Origin: Pseudomonas sp. BSw22131
Lineage (GTDB): Bacteria > Pseudomonadota > Gammaproteobacteria > Pseudomonadales > Pseudomonadaceae
Length of the DNA stretch: 64,000 nt
Direction: 5' to 3'
Assembly (NCBI RefSeq): GCF_026810445.1
Contig: NZ_CP113949.1
Coordinates: forward strand, 4,588,001-4,652,000
Position numbers and translations under genes: made by a program. Position 1 is the first letter of the stretch. Every line of letters begins with the position of its first letter. The notes under the pieces are model-generated. The model was not told the origin of the DNA and searched no databases. It saw only the letters and a program-made list of their open reading frames with translations. Of the stretch, positions 31,453 through 40,524 are shown one piece after another.

Positions 31453-32448
31453 ATGTCTATTCAACACAACGTGCCATTGCGGCGCGTGAGTATTCTTGCG
31501 ATTGACGGCGTCTTCGCTTCGACGTTGACGCAAGCCAAAGACTTTTTCCATCTCGCCAGCCTGCGCTACGGAAAACAGCTGGGACAGGGTTTGAAACCCG
31601 CTTTCGAAACGCGACTGGTCAGCCCGGACGGGCAATCGGTGCGCAGTTTCAGCGAGATCGTCCTGCCAGTCGAAAGTGCGCTTGAGAACAGCGACATTAT
31701 CGTCCTGCCGGCTTTCTCCGACAATTTCGACACCCTTTGCGATCGTTATCCCCAAGTGCTCCCATGGCTGCGCGAGCAACATGCCAAAGGCGCCGTGCTG
31801 TGTGGCGAAGCCAGTGGCGTGTTCTGGCTGGCGCAGGCCGGGCTTCTGGACGGCAAGGAGGCGACCACTTACTGGCGATTCTTCAATGATTTTGCCGAGC
31901 GCTTTCCCAACGTACTGCTCAATCAGGAAAAACACCTGACCGACGCCGACAATCTGTATTGCGCGGGTGGCACGGTGTCAGCCTGCGACCTTTACATCTA
32001 TCTGATCGAGCGATTCTGCGGCGCAAATGTCGCGCAGACCGTCGCACGCGACATTCTGTATGAAGTTCAGCGCAGTTACGCACCAGGCCGGATGGGATTT
32101 GGCGGTCAGAAGCTGCATCAGGATGTGATCATCCTGCAGATTCAGCACTGGCTGGAAGAGCACTTCGCGGACAAATTCCGTTTTGAAGATGTGGCTCGGG
32201 AGCATGGCATGAGCATTCGCAACTTCATGCGGCGCTTCCAGACGGCAACTGGCGACAAGCCATTGCATTACCTGCAACGCCTGCGGATCGAGACCGCCAA
32301 AGGGCTGTTGTCCGGCAGCCGCAAGAGCATCAAAACCATCAGCTACGAAGTGGGGTACGACGACGCGAGTTTCTTCGCACGCCTGTTCCGCCAGCACACC
32401 GAACTGTCACCGAATCAATACCGGCAGAAGTTTCAGCAGGCGGCCTGA
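31453..32448 (+). CDS. GlxA-type transcriptional regulator (DJ-1/PfpI domain + AraC HTH)
   Basis: The 331-residue protein has an N-terminal class-I-amidotransferase-like (DJ-1/PfpI) domain (about residues 10-190, with ENSDIIVLPAF and GAVLCGEASGVFWLAQAGLL) and a C-terminal AraC/XylS double helix-turn-helix (about 225-328, with FRFEDVAREHGMSIRNFMRRF and ISYEVGYDDASFFARLFRQHTELSPNQYR). In this family the nucleophile elbow is usually C-T/S-G; here it reads A-S-G with a Cys four residues earlier, so ligand sensing rather than catalysis is likely. Its ligand and targets are unknown. No operon partner is adjacent. Confidence 0.88.
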   Translation: MSIQHNVPLRRVSILAIDGVFASTLTQAKDFFHLASLRYGKQLGQGLKPAFETRLVSPDGQSVRSFSEIVLPVESALENSDIIVLPAFSDNFDTLCDRYPQVLPWLREQHAKGAVLCGEASGVFWLAQAGLLDGKEATTYWRFFNDFAERFPNVLLNQEKHLTDADNLYCAGGTVSACDLYIYLIERFCGANVAQTVARDILYEVQRSYAPGRMGFGGQKLHQDVIILQIQHWLEEHFADKFRFEDVAREHGMSIRNFMRRFQTATGDKPLHYLQRLRIETAKGLLSGSRKSIKTISYEVGYDDASFFARLFRQHTELSPNQYRQKFQQAA

Positions 32449-32473
32449 GAGCAGCTACAAGCCTCAAGCCAAG

Positions 32474-32507
32474 AGCTGCAAGAGGATTCGCGCGCCCTCT
32501 TGCAGCT
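32474..32507. repeat. Palindrome between convergent regulator gene and zapE
   Basis: A 12-base perfect inverted repeat, AGCTGCAAGAGG / CCTCTTGCAGCT (32474-32485, 32496-32507), lies in flanks rich in GCAGCT/AAGCTT-like words. It may act as a terminator for both converging genes or be a REP relic; no clear T-run follows. Confidence 0.55.
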
Positions 32508-32532
32508 TTCAGCTTACAGCTTGTATTTGCTT

Positions 32533-33627
32533 CTAAGGTTTGTGAGCGCGAGACAGGAACTCGTGGGATTGCATCTCGAGCAAGCGGCTCAAGGTGCGCT
32601 GGAACTCGAAGTTCAGGCGTCCGCCCGTGTACAAATCCTTCAGCTCGACTTCCGCCGAAATGATCAGCTTGACGTTGCGATCGTAGAACTCGTCGACCAT
32701 GTTAATGAAACGCCGGGCGATATCGTCGGTGGTGACGTTCATCTGGTAGACGCCGCTGATCAACACCGCGTGGAAGATCTTTCCGAGCTCGATGTAGTCG
32801 TTTTGGCTACGCGGGCCGTCGCACAACTCTCGGAAATCAAACCAGGCTACGTCGTCACAGGTACGAATGGCCTTGATTTCGCGATTCTCGATCATCAGCA
32901 CGTCGTTTTCGATGGCCTTGGTGCATTCCGGCGTCAATGCGCGGAAGCTTTTGCGCAGGCTGTCTTCAGCCGCTTGATTGAGCGGGAAGTGGAACAGTTC
33001 GGCCTGTTCGAGGTGACGCAAACGGTAATCCACCCCGCTGTCGACGTTGACGATGTCGGTGTTCTGTTTGATCAGCGCAATGGCTGGCAGGAAGCGTGCT
33101 CGCTGCAAGCCGTCCTTGTAGAGACCATCCGGCACGATGTTCGAGGTCGCGACCAGCGTGACGCCGTTTTTGAACAGTTCTTCCATCAGCGTGCCCAGGA
33201 TCATGGCATCGGTGATGTCGGAGACGAAAAACTCGTCGAAACAGATCACGCGCGCTTCATCTGAAAAGCGCTTGGCGATCAGCGTGAGCGGGTTCTTCTC
33301 GCCTTTAAGCGTTTTCATTTCTTCGTGAACGCGCTTCATGAACCGGTGAAAGTGCGTGCGCACCTTGTCTTCAAAAGGCAGCGCCTCGAAGAACGTGTCC
33401 ACCAGATACGTTTTGCCGCGTCCGACGCCCCCCCAGAAGTACAGTCCTTTGACCACATTCACTTCTTTCTTGCCAAACAACTTGCCGAGAAGGCCCGGCT
33501 TGGTTTGGTGCGCAGCCACGAGGTCGTCGTACAGACGCTGCAAATGGCGCACAGCGTTTTCCTGCGCGGCATCGTGGAAGAAGTCGGGGCGTTTCAGGTC
33601 AGCCTGGTATCGTTCTAGGGGGGTCAT
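32533..33627 (-). CDS. zapE: Cell division ATPase ZapE (AFG1 family)
   Basis: ZapE is a AAA-type ATPase that interacts with FtsZ late in division in E. coli, with links to growth under low oxygen. The 364-residue protein has MTPLERYQADLKRPDFFHDAAQ, Walker A GLYFWGGVGRGKTYLVDTFF, Walker B ARVICFDEFFVSDITDAMIL, sensor-type VATSNIVPDGLYKDGLQRARFLP, and a C-terminal DFRELCDGPRSQNDYIEL. Length fits the family. It stands next to trpS on the same strand. Confidence 0.95.
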   Translation of the reverse strand: MTPLERYQADLKRPDFFHDAAQENAVRHLQRLYDDLVAAHQTKPGLLGKLFGKKEVNVVKGLYFWGGVGRGKTYLVDTFFEALPFEDKVRTHFHRFMKRVHEEMKTLKGEKNPLTLIAKRFSDEARVICFDEFFVSDITDAMILGTLMEELFKNGVTLVATSNIVPDGLYKDGLQRARFLPAIALIKQNTDIVNVDSGVDYRLRHLEQAELFHFPLNQAAEDSLRKSFRALTPECTKAIENDVLMIENREIKAIRTCDDVAWFDFRELCDGPRSQNDYIELGKIFHAVLISGVYQMNVTTDDIARRFINMVDEFYDRNVKLIISAEVELKDLYTGGRLNFEFQRTLSRLLEMQSHEFLSRAHKP

Positions 33628-33691
33628 AGTTTTCGTTGGCTAGGGAGCAAAAACGGGCCGCCACTGTAGCGATGGCCCGAGGGATTGGCAA

Positions 33692-35041
33692 TCAGTCCTG
33701 TTGCGGGGCCAGCGCAAGCTTCAGGCTTTCCATCGCGGCATCACGCGCCGCGTCGTCGGCGAACTCAGGACTGTCAGCCACACATTGGCCATCAAGCCAG
33801 ACCGAGAACGCTTGCCCTTCACTTCTCACGTCAAGCGGACCGCCTTGTTGCAGTTGCTTACTGGCAACGCCGGCAGCCTTGCCATCGGCGAAATTGCGCG
33901 ATAACAGCAATTGCTCGCCATCAGCCGCCAGCAGACGGAAACGGAAGCTGCCGTCGTCGTCACGGAAGCTGACAAAACGCGCGCCCTTGCTGGCCTTTTT
34001 CTTTGCTGCAGTTGTTGTATGGGCAGCGCTGCCGAATGAACGCAAGCCTACCGCCTCGCGCAGCTCACCCAGAAACGGCGTGGCAGTGCGACGGGCTTTT
34101 TCAGCGCCGGCCAGCAGGATGTCTTCCAGATCGGCAGGACGCTCGATCAGGCGGTGATAGTTTTCTCGCGCGTCGCCCAGCTCGCTGTCGAGCAACTGAA
34201 ACAGACGCTGCTTCGCGTCACCCCAACCCAGTCCCTGTAACAGATCAGCGCGGAATTCAGCGCACTGCTCTTTGCTGGCAAAGGCCTGGTACAGCGTAAA
34301 CAGATGGGAGTTGTCCGGGTCTTTGGCTTCGCCGGGCAGGCGCGAGTCGGTGACGATGCGTGAGATCGCATCTTTCATCTCTTTGCCGCTACTGAACAAC
34401 GGGATGGTGTTGTCGTAGCTTTTCGACATTTTGCGCCCATCAAGGCCAGGCAGCGTAGCGACGCTTTCCTCGATCAAGGCTTCGGGCATGACGAAAAATT
34501 CTTTGCCATTGCCGAACAGATGATTGAAACGCTGGCCGATATCACGGGCCATTTCCACGTGCTGGATCTGGTCGCGGCCGACCGGCACTTGATGGGCGTT
34601 AAACATCAGGATGTCCGCGGCCATCAGTACCGGGTAGCTGTACAAGCCCATGGTGATGCCTGCATCGGGGTCATCGCCAGTCTCGACGTTCTTGTCCACG
34701 GAAGCCTTGTAGGCGTGGGCGCGATTGAGCAAGCCCTTGGCTGCGACGCAGGTCAAAAGCCAGGTCAGCTCCGGAATCTCGGGAATGTCGGACTGGCGGT
34801 AGAAAGTCACGCGATCAACGTCCAGCCCAGCGGCCAGCCAGGTGGCGGCGATTTCCAGACGCGAGCGCTGAATGCGCAGCGGGTCATCGCATTTGATCAG
34901 GGCATGGTAGTCCGCCAGGAAATAAAATGAATCGGCGTCGTTCTGGCGGCTGGCAACGATGGCCGGGCGGATGGCGCCCGCGTAGTTGCCCAAGTGAGGC
35001 GTGCCGGTGGTGGTGATACCGGTCAGGATACGAGTGGTCAT
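33692..35041 (-). CDS. trpS: Tryptophanyl-tRNA synthetase with C-terminal YegP-like tail
   Basis: TrpS charges tRNA-Trp. The class Ic core occupies about residues 1-335: ITTTGTPHLGNYAGA (HIGH-type motif), the tryptophan pocket, GITMGLYSYPVLMAADIL, and the KMSKS loop GRKMSKSYDNTIP. The protein is 449 residues, about 110 longer than a typical bacterial TrpS. After a short K/A-rich linker (TTAAKKKASKGARF) the tail contains two similar halves: GSFRFRLLAADGEQLLLSRN.. (about 364-399) and QAFSVWLDGQCVADSPEFAD.. (about 411-443). These resemble the tandem DUF1508/YegP fold. The role of the tail is unknown. Confidence 0.95.
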   Translation of the reverse strand: MTTRILTGITTTGTPHLGNYAGAIRPAIVASRQNDADSFYFLADYHALIKCDDPLRIQRSRLEIAATWLAAGLDVDRVTFYRQSDIPEIPELTWLLTCVAAKGLLNRAHAYKASVDKNVETGDDPDAGITMGLYSYPVLMAADILMFNAHQVPVGRDQIQHVEMARDIGQRFNHLFGNGKEFFVMPEALIEESVATLPGLDGRKMSKSYDNTIPLFSSGKEMKDAISRIVTDSRLPGEAKDPDNSHLFTLYQAFASKEQCAEFRADLLQGLGWGDAKQRLFQLLDSELGDARENYHRLIERPADLEDILLAGAEKARRTATPFLGELREAVGLRSFGSAAHTTTAAKKKASKGARFVSFRDDDGSFRFRLLAADGEQLLLSRNFADGKAAGVASKQLQQGGPLDVRSEGQAFSVWLDGQCVADSPEFADDAARDAAMESLKLALAPQQD

Positions 35042-35069
35042 GGTTAGTCGCTTATTCTGGGTACTGCGA

Positions 35070-35705
35070 TCAATTCGAGAGACGCGGCAGGACCAGATCC
35101 TTGAGATCGGTCAACTTGCCGTGAAAAAAGTGTCCGCATTCTGCCACTTTCAGTAGCTCATGGGGGCGCGACAACGCGTCGGACCAGTCATACACGAGTT
35201 GTGGGTCGACCACTTCGTCGTTTTCCGGCTGGATCAGGGTCAGCGGGCCATTTTGCGGGAGTGCATTCATGTCGGCGATGCGCATGACAGCAGGCGCAAT
35301 CATGAACAGGTGAGCAACCGTTTCACCCTTCGCTTCCAGGCGACCGCCAAGGGTTGCGGCAACGAATCCACCGAAAGAGAACCCCAACAGGGTCAGCGGT
35401 AATGTGGGGTGTTTGTCCCGCAGCCATTGGGTGACAGCCTCGGCATCATCGACTTCGCCCTGGGCCATGTCGGAACTGCCGGCACTCGCGCCAACGCCCC
35501 TGTAGTTGAAGCGCAAAGTGATCAGCCCGGCATCGCGAGCCGTGCGTTGCAGCGTCGAGACCACTTTATTGAGCATCGTGCCGCCCTGAACCGGGTTAGG
35601 ATGGCATATCAGCGCCACGCCCCTTGGGTCTTCAAGGTCGAGGTAAAGGGCTTCCAGTTGGCCGACGGGGCCATCGATGAATACAGGGTTTTCGCGGATG
35701 AGCAA
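35070..35705 (-). CDS. Alpha/beta hydrolase (serine hydrolase, DUF-type)
   Basis: A 211-residue single-domain alpha/beta hydrolase. Visible elements are the oxyanion-loop region CHPNPVQGGTMLNKVVSTL, FNYRGVGASAG, the nucleophile elbow LLGFSFGGFVA (G-F-S-F-G), a likely acid in IQPENDEVVDPQ, and the catalytic histidine in VAECGHFFHGKL. It resembles the YfhR/CocE-like short esterases found beside trpS in pseudomonads. The TTG start at 35705 is supported by GGAG 7 bases upstream; no better ATG exists. Substrate is unknown. Confidence 0.85.
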   Translation of the reverse strand: MLIRENPVFIDGPVGQLEALYLDLEDPRGVALICHPNPVQGGTMLNKVVSTLQRTARDAGLITLRFNYRGVGASAGSSDMAQGEVDDAEAVTQWLRDKHPTLPLTLLGFSFGGFVAATLGGRLEAKGETVAHLFMIAPAVMRIADMNALPQNGPLTLIQPENDEVVDPQLVYDWSDALSRPHELLKVAECGHFFHGKLTDLKDLVLPRLSN

Positions 35706-35841
35706 GAATGAACTCCGTGACCTTGCAAAAGGTCGACTCGTCTAGCTGATGTCTGTGGCTGATAATCGCGATGCGTCGCGGGTATACAGCGCAGGTTCGA
35801 GCCGTTAACGTAAAGCAAAGCCGTTTATAGAGGAAGGACTC

Positions 35842-36279
35842 GTGGAACACTCGCTCTTAGTTTGGTTGTTGCCGATCATCGCACTGGTCGCCGGTGTCGT
35901 CATTGGCTTCCTCGTGGCCCGCCTGGTGCCCAGCGCTGCCCCCAGCAGTACCCAGCGCCAGCTGGATGACGTTCAGGAGCGTTTTGACACGTATCAGAAC
36001 GAAGTGGTTACCCACTTCAACAGCACCGCTAATCTGGTCCAGAAGCTGTCTCAGAGCTATCAGGACGTACAAGAACACCTGGCCAACGGCGCCAACCGCC
36101 TGGCACTGGACGATCTGACCCGCCAACGTCTGCTGGCCGCTTTACACCCGGACGCGATCCAGCCACCCCGCGATCGCCTGACACCCCCGCGCACTGCCGC
36201 CGAGCCTCCGAGGGATTACGCACCAAAGATGCCAAACACCCCTGGCATGCTGGATGAGCATTACGGTTTGAAGAAGTAA
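35842..36279 (+). CDS. zapG: ZapG / YhcB-like inner-membrane protein (DUF1043)
   Basis: A 145-residue protein with one N-terminal membrane helix (LLVWLLPIIALVAGVVIGFLVARL), a coiled-coil segment (TQRQLDDVQERFDTYQNEVVTHFNSTANLVQKLSQSYQDVQEHL) and a disordered proline-rich tail. This is the DUF1043/YhcB architecture; the E. coli protein links cell division, elongation and envelope synthesis. The start codon is GTG with GAGGAAGG about 6 bases upstream. It is transcribed alone and ends in a strong terminator. Confidence 0.9.
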   Translation: MEHSLLVWLLPIIALVAGVVIGFLVARLVPSAAPSSTQRQLDDVQERFDTYQNEVVTHFNSTANLVQKLSQSYQDVQEHLANGANRLALDDLTRQRLLAALHPDAIQPPRDRLTPPRTAAEPPRDYAPKMPNTPGMLDEHYGLKK

Positions 36280-36298
36280 GCCGAAAGGCAAAGAAAAT

Positions 36299-36338
36299 AG
36301 CCCGCCGCTGAGGTCATCAGCAGCGGGCTTTTTTTTGG
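36299..36338 (+). terminator. Rho-independent terminator of zapG
   Basis: AGCCCGCCGCTG ... CAGCAGCGGGCT forms a long GC stem with a small bulge, and eight Ts follow directly. Confidence 0.92.
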
Positions 36339-36384
36339 CCACCTGCGTGGGTGCCTGTGTTTGATTCTGGCCGGAAGCCGGAAA

Positions 36385-36518
36385 AGGCCAGCTTGCCGAC
36401 GATCTGCGCGCGGCGGTAGCCACCCTGAGCACGCGGTCTGTCGGATAAACTGAGGCGCTTGATTCTGGGGCAGCTCCGGTCGGGCGCTACCCCGGACTCA
36501 TCGTCGGCAAGCCGGCCT
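36385..36518. repeat. MITE-like element with 19-base terminal inverted repeats
   Basis: AGGCCAGCTTGCCGACGAT (36385-36403) is the reverse complement of 36500-36518 with one mismatch; 13 bases of it are perfect. A second inner pair, GGTAGC (36415-36420) and GCTACC (36486-36491), suggests a long folded structure. There is no coding frame of note inside. It could be a small non-autonomous mobile element or a structured RNA. Confidence 0.5.
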
Positions 36519-36564
36519 CCTAAGCCCTTCGGGCAGAACCACATCGCGAAAGCAGCACGAACCA

Positions 36565-36653
36565 TATAGGAGCGCACTTGCCCGCGATTACGGTGTATCA
36601 GCCAATGGTGCACCGATGGCAAAACCGGTTTCGCGGGCAAGCGCGCTCCCACA
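36565..36653. repeat. REP/REPIN-type palindromic element 3
   Basis: An 89-base element with inverted ends, TATAGGAGCGCACTTGCCCG and CGCGGGCAAGCGCGCTCCCA. It shares the arms and the following CGCGAT..CGGTG..TCAGCCA words with element 1 at 24903. The rest of the 477-base gap 36280-36756 holds only the terminators and the inverted-repeat element described separately. Confidence 0.8.
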
Positions 36654-36710
36654 GGGAATACTTGACCTCTTTGTAGGTCCGGCAACAGCTCTCGATACCG
36701 GCCCGGCCAC

Positions 36711-36736
36711 AAAAAACCCGCCAATCACGGCGGGTT
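36711..36736 (-). terminator. Rho-independent terminator of the cysD-cysNC operon
   Basis: On the minus strand the stem AACCCGCC / GGCGGGTT (36715-36722, 36729-36736) has a 6-base loop and ends in a T-run. It lies 20 bases after the cysNC stop. Confidence 0.88.
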
Positions 36737-36756
36737 CTTCGTATAACCGATAGCGT

Positions 36757-38655
36757 TTAGATCACGCCACGCGTTCTCAGCAGTTCCAGCACCTGCTTGA
36801 CGCTTTCGTCGACATTCAACGACTGGGTGTCGATGACGAGGTCGGCGTTGAGCGGCACGTCGTATGGGAAGGACTCACCGGGGATGTTGTCCTTGTCGGC
36901 GGCGTAAAGACCCTGCGGGTCGCGTTCGCGACAGACCTGCGGCGAAGCCTGCACGTAGACGGTAACCAAACGGTCATCGCCAATCAGGCCCTTGGCGTTT
37001 TCGCGCCCTGCGGCATCCGGCGCAACGAAGGCAGCCAGCGTCAGCAGACCGGCCTCGTTGAACTGACGCGACACATGTGCCGCACGGCGCCAGTTTTCGG
37101 TACGACCGGCGCGATCCTGAGGCAATCCCTTGTTCAGGTCTTGACGCAGGTTCTGACCGTCCAGCACGAACACAGCGCGGCCCATGTCGAACAGCTTTCG
37201 CTCGACGGCGTAGGCCAAGGTGCTTTTGCCTGCGCCAGAAAGGCCGGTAAACAGGACCGTCGCAGGCTTCTGACCAAAGCGTTGCGCGCGCTCCTGCACC
37301 GAAACATGCGCCTGCTCACCATGATAGCTTGAGCCGCCTGCATTGACCGCCTTGGCGATGATCATGCCTGCACCGACCGTGCCGTTGGTCAAGCGGTCGA
37401 TCACGATGAAAGAGCCTGTGGTGCGGTTGCTGTCGTAGCCATCCAGCGCAATCGGGCTGTCGAGGCTGATCTTGACGCGACCGATCTCATTCAATTGCAA
37501 CGAGCTGGCAGCGCCCTCCTCCAGCGTGTTCACATCAACACGGTGGGTGATGCTGGCAATTGAGCCAGGCACGTAGCTGGTAGCACGCTTGATGTCGTAC
37601 TTCTTGCCCGGCAACATCGGTTCTTCAGCCATCCAGACCAGCATGGCGTCGAACGCGTCGGTCACTTGCGGGACGTTATCGGCATGCACCAGCACGTCGC
37701 CACGGGAGATGTCGATCTCGTCTTCCATGGTCAGCGTCACAGCCTGACCCGGACCTGCGTGCTCCAGTTCGCCCTCGAACGTGACGATGGATTTTACGCG
37801 GCTGCTTTTGCCCGACGGCAGTACAACCACTTCGTCACCCTTGTGGACGATACCGCTGGCGAGCGTGCCAGCGAATCCACGGAAATTAAGGTTCGGACGG
37901 TTGACGTATTGCACGGGGAATCGCAGGTCGGTGTAGTTACGGTCGTTGGCGATCTCGACGGTTTCAAGAATCTCCATCAGTGACTGACCGGTGTACCAGG
38001 GCGACCGCTCGCTCTTGTTCACTACGTTGTCGCCTTTGAGCGCCGACATCGGCACGAAGGCCATCGTGGTCGGCTTGAAGGCGATGCCGTCGGCAAACTG
38101 GAGGTAATCGCTTTTGATGGACTCGAACACGCTTTGGTCAAAGCCGTTGAGGTCCATCTTGTTGATGGCGACAACGATGTGCTTGATGCCCAGCAAAGAC
38201 GCGATGTAGCTGTGACGACGCGTCTGGGTCTGCACGCCGTAGCGGGCGTCTACCAGAATGATTGCCAGGTCGCATGTGGATGCGCCGGTGGCCATGTTGC
38301 GGGTGTACTGCTCGTGGCCCGGCGTATCGGCAATGATGAATTTGCGCTTGGCCGTCGAGAAATAGCGGTACGCGACATCGATGGTGATGCCCTGCTCACG
38401 CTCGGCCTGCAAACCGTCGACCAGCAGCGCCAGATCGACGTCGTCCCCTGTTGTGCCGGACTTCTTGGAGTCACGGGTGATGGCTTCAAGATGGTCTTCG
38501 TAGATCATCTTGGAATCGTGCAGCAGACGCCCGATCAGCGTGCTCTTGCCGTCATCGACATTGCCACAGGTAAGAAAGCGCAGCATCTCTTTGCGTTCGT
38601 GCTGGCCCAGGTACGCGAGGATGTCCTCGCTGATCAAATCAGATACGTGCGACAT
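36757..38655 (-). CDS. cysNC: Bifunctional sulfate adenylyltransferase GTPase subunit / APS kinase (CysNC)
   Basis: This 632-residue fusion activates sulfate: the CysN part (about 1-440) is the regulatory GTPase of ATP sulfurylase, and the CysC part (about 455-632) phosphorylates APS to PAPS. CysN shows the EF-Tu-like motifs [36 protein letters not shown] and NKMDLNGF. CysC shows Walker [30 protein letters not shown] and the C-terminal kinase region. The fusion is standard in Pseudomonas and Xanthomonas. It follows cysD after 9 bases. Confidence 0.97.
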   Translation of the reverse strand: MSHVSDLISEDILAYLGQHERKEMLRFLTCGNVDDGKSTLIGRLLHDSKMIYEDHLEAITRDSKKSGTTGDDVDLALLVDGLQAEREQGITIDVAYRYFSTAKRKFIIADTPGHEQYTRNMATGASTCDLAIILVDARYGVQTQTRRHSYIASLLGIKHIVVAINKMDLNGFDQSVFESIKSDYLQFADGIAFKPTTMAFVPMSALKGDNVVNKSERSPWYTGQSLMEILETVEIANDRNYTDLRFPVQYVNRPNLNFRGFAGTLASGIVHKGDEVVVLPSGKSSRVKSIVTFEGELEHAGPGQAVTLTMEDEIDISRGDVLVHADNVPQVTDAFDAMLVWMAEEPMLPGKKYDIKRATSYVPGSIASITHRVDVNTLEEGAASSLQLNEIGRVKISLDSPIALDGYDSNRTTGSFIVIDRLTNGTVGAGMIIAKAVNAGGSSYHGEQAHVSVQERAQRFGQKPATVLFTGLSGAGKSTLAYAVERKLFDMGRAVFVLDGQNLRQDLNKGLPQDRAGRTENWRRAAHVSRQFNEAGLLTLAAFVAPDAAGRENAKGLIGDDRLVTVYVQASPQVCRERDPQGLYAADKDNIPGESFPYDVPLNADLVIDTQSLNVDESVKQVLELLRTRGVI

Positions 38656-38664
38656 GACAACCCC

Positions 38665-39582
38665 TTAGAAATAACCCTGACGTTTCTTTTCTTCCATCGA
38701 GCCTGCGCCATCGTGATCGATGACCCGGCCCTGACGCTCGGAAGTTCGCGTGAGGAGCATTTCCTGAATGATGTCGGTAAGGCTGACAGCTTCGGATTCG
38801 ACAGCGCCCGTCAACGGGTAGTCGCCCAGCGTACGGAACCGGACCTTCTTCTTGACGATGCGCTTTTTGTCTTCATCGCTCAGATGATTACGCAAGCGAT
38901 CGTCGTCGATCATGATCCAGGTGCCGTTCATTTCAATGACTTCACGTTCGGCTGCGAAATACAGCGGCACAATCGGGATGCCTTCGAGATAGATGTACTG
39001 CCAGATGTCCAGCTCGGTCCAGTTGGAGAGCGGGAACACGCGGATCGACTCGCCTTTGTTGACGTTGCCGTTATAGACGTTCCACAGCTCTGGACGCTGG
39101 TTTTTCGGGTCCCAGCGGTGCTTGGTATCACGGAAGGAGTACACACGCTCTTTGGCGCGGGATTTCTCTTCGTCCCTGCGCGCCCCACCGAAGGCGGCAT
39201 CGAAACCGTGTTTGTCGAGGGCCTGCTTAAGGCCTTGAGTCTTCATGATGTCGGTGTGCTTTGAACTGCCGTGGGTCAGCGGGTTGATACCCTGCGCAAC
39301 GCCGTCCGGGTTGACGTGGACGATCAGGTCCAGGCCCATTTCCTCGACCATCTTGTCTCGGAATTTATACATTTCCTGGAATTTCCAGCGCGTATCGACG
39401 TGCATCACCGGGAACGGCAATTTGCCAGGAAAGAACGCCTTGCGTGCCAGGTGCAGCATCACGGCGGAGTCTTTGCCAACGGAGTAGAGCATCACCGGGT
39501 TATCGAACTCGGCGGCTACCTCGCGGATGATGTGGATGCTTTCCGCCTCCAGCTGTTTCAGATGCGTCAGTTTGTCGACCAT
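38665..39582 (-). CDS. cysD: Sulfate adenylyltransferase subunit 2 (CysD)
   Basis: CysD is the catalytic subunit of ATP sulfurylase, which makes APS from sulfate and ATP with the CysN GTPase. The 305-residue protein has the PP-loop motif [55 protein letters not shown] and [17 protein letters not shown]. It is first in the cysD-cysNC operon. Sulfur-source control by CysB is expected from family knowledge but no defined site can be shown here. Confidence 0.98.
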   Translation of the reverse strand: MVDKLTHLKQLEAESIHIIREVAAEFDNPVMLYSVGKDSAVMLHLARKAFFPGKLPFPVMHVDTRWKFQEMYKFRDKMVEEMGLDLIVHVNPDGVAQGINPLTHGSSKHTDIMKTQGLKQALDKHGFDAAFGGARRDEEKSRAKERVYSFRDTKHRWDPKNQRPELWNVYNGNVNKGESIRVFPLSNWTELDIWQYIYLEGIPIVPLYFAAEREVIEMNGTWIMIDDDRLRNHLSDEDKKRIVKKKVRFRTLGDYPLTGAVESEAVSLTDIIQEMLLTRTSERQGRVIDHDGAGSMEEKKRQGYF

Positions 39583-39680
39583 GGTTACTCACGGGGGATA
39601 ACGTTCTTTATGGAAGGCCAGCGGGCCGTATTCGCGCCGGGGACTTTAGCACAGCGCATAATTCTATTCAGACACCGAAC

Positions 39681-39697
39681 TAGATCGAAACGATCTA
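39681..39697. promoter_or_regulatory. Perfect 7-base inverted repeat upstream of cysD
   Basis: TAGATCG-AAA-CGATCTA lies about 100 bases upstream of the cysD start and 27 bases after the NIF3 stop. With no T-run it is not a good terminator; a regulator site or a weak transcript-end hairpin are both possible. Confidence 0.35.
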
Positions 39698-39723
39698 TCC
39701 ATATAGCTCACAAGCAGGTGAAT

Positions 39724-40482
39724 TCAGATCGGATTGGGGCAATCGATAAACAGATGCTCAAGCGCAAAACGTCGCGCCAGATAATCACCCAATGCCTGCA
39801 CTCCATAGCGCTCAGTGGCGTGATGACCTGCGGCGATGAAGCTGATTTCATTCTCGCGCGCACTGTGGAAAGTCTGCTCGGAGGCCTCACCGCTCAAGAA
39901 CAAATCAACCCCGGCGAGCACCGCCTGATCAATGTAGCCCTGCCCGCCTCCCGTGCACCAGCCGACCCGTCGGATCATTGCACTGCCTTCAATCAAAAGC
40001 GGCTCCCGACCCAACGCGTCCCGGACCCGATGAGCGAAGTCGCGGGCGGTAACCGGCTCACTTAACGAGCCCACCAAGCCAACGATCTTTGGATTATCCG
40101 GGTCCAGCGGCCCTTCGACCGTAATGTCGAGTTGCCGCGCCAGCTGCACGTTGTTACCCACGTCCGCGTGCACGTCCAGCGGCAGGTGGTAGGCGAGCAG
40201 GCTGATGTCGTGCCTGAGCAGAGTCTTTAGGCGACGCTGCTTCATGCCTGTGACGCAGGGGTTTTCACCCTTCCAGAAATAACCGTGATGAACCAGTATC
40301 AAGTCGGCATTTGCTTGCACCGCTGCGTCCAGCAATGCCTGGCTCGCCGTGACGCCACTGACAATACGCGTGACCTGCGGACGGCCCTCAACTTGCAAGC
40401 CGTTCGGGCAATAATCCGGAATCCGCGCGCTGTTCAAATAGCGGTCGGCTTCCTCCACCAGCGTGCTCAAGGCCACAGCCAT
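39724..40482 (-). CDS. NIF3-family (YbgI-type) metal-binding protein
   Basis: The 252-residue protein belongs to the NIF3 family, toroidal hexamers with a dinuclear metal site. In some bacteria members act as GTP cyclohydrolase-like enzymes, but the role here is uncertain. Metal-site motifs are ADLILVHHGYFWKGE, AYHLPLDVHADVGNN, and near the C-terminus FIAAGHHATERYGVQAL (His and Glu ligands). It lies between cysD and algW, on the strand opposite algW, as in P. aeruginosa. Confidence 0.92.
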   Translation of the reverse strand: MAVALSTLVEEADRYLNSARIPDYCPNGLQVEGRPQVTRIVSGVTASQALLDAAVQANADLILVHHGYFWKGENPCVTGMKQRRLKTLLRHDISLLAYHLPLDVHADVGNNVQLARQLDITVEGPLDPDNPKIVGLVGSLSEPVTARDFAHRVRDALGREPLLIEGSAMIRRVGWCTGGGQGYIDQAVLAGVDLFLSGEASEQTFHSARENEISFIAAGHHATERYGVQALGDYLARRFALEHLFIDCPNPI

Positions 40483-40524
40483 AAAAGACTCCTAAATATG
40501 CAGTTCAGACCTTCTCGGTCCTCG

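Noticed and set aside
31354..31935. 193-codon frame antisense to the start of the GlxA-type gene
   Set aside because: Overlaps the well-supported DJ-1 domain coding sequence and has no family signal.
36317..36724. 135-codon frame in the zapG-cysNC gap
   Set aside because: It runs through REP and inverted-repeat DNA and two terminators; proline/arginine-rich without a ribosome site.
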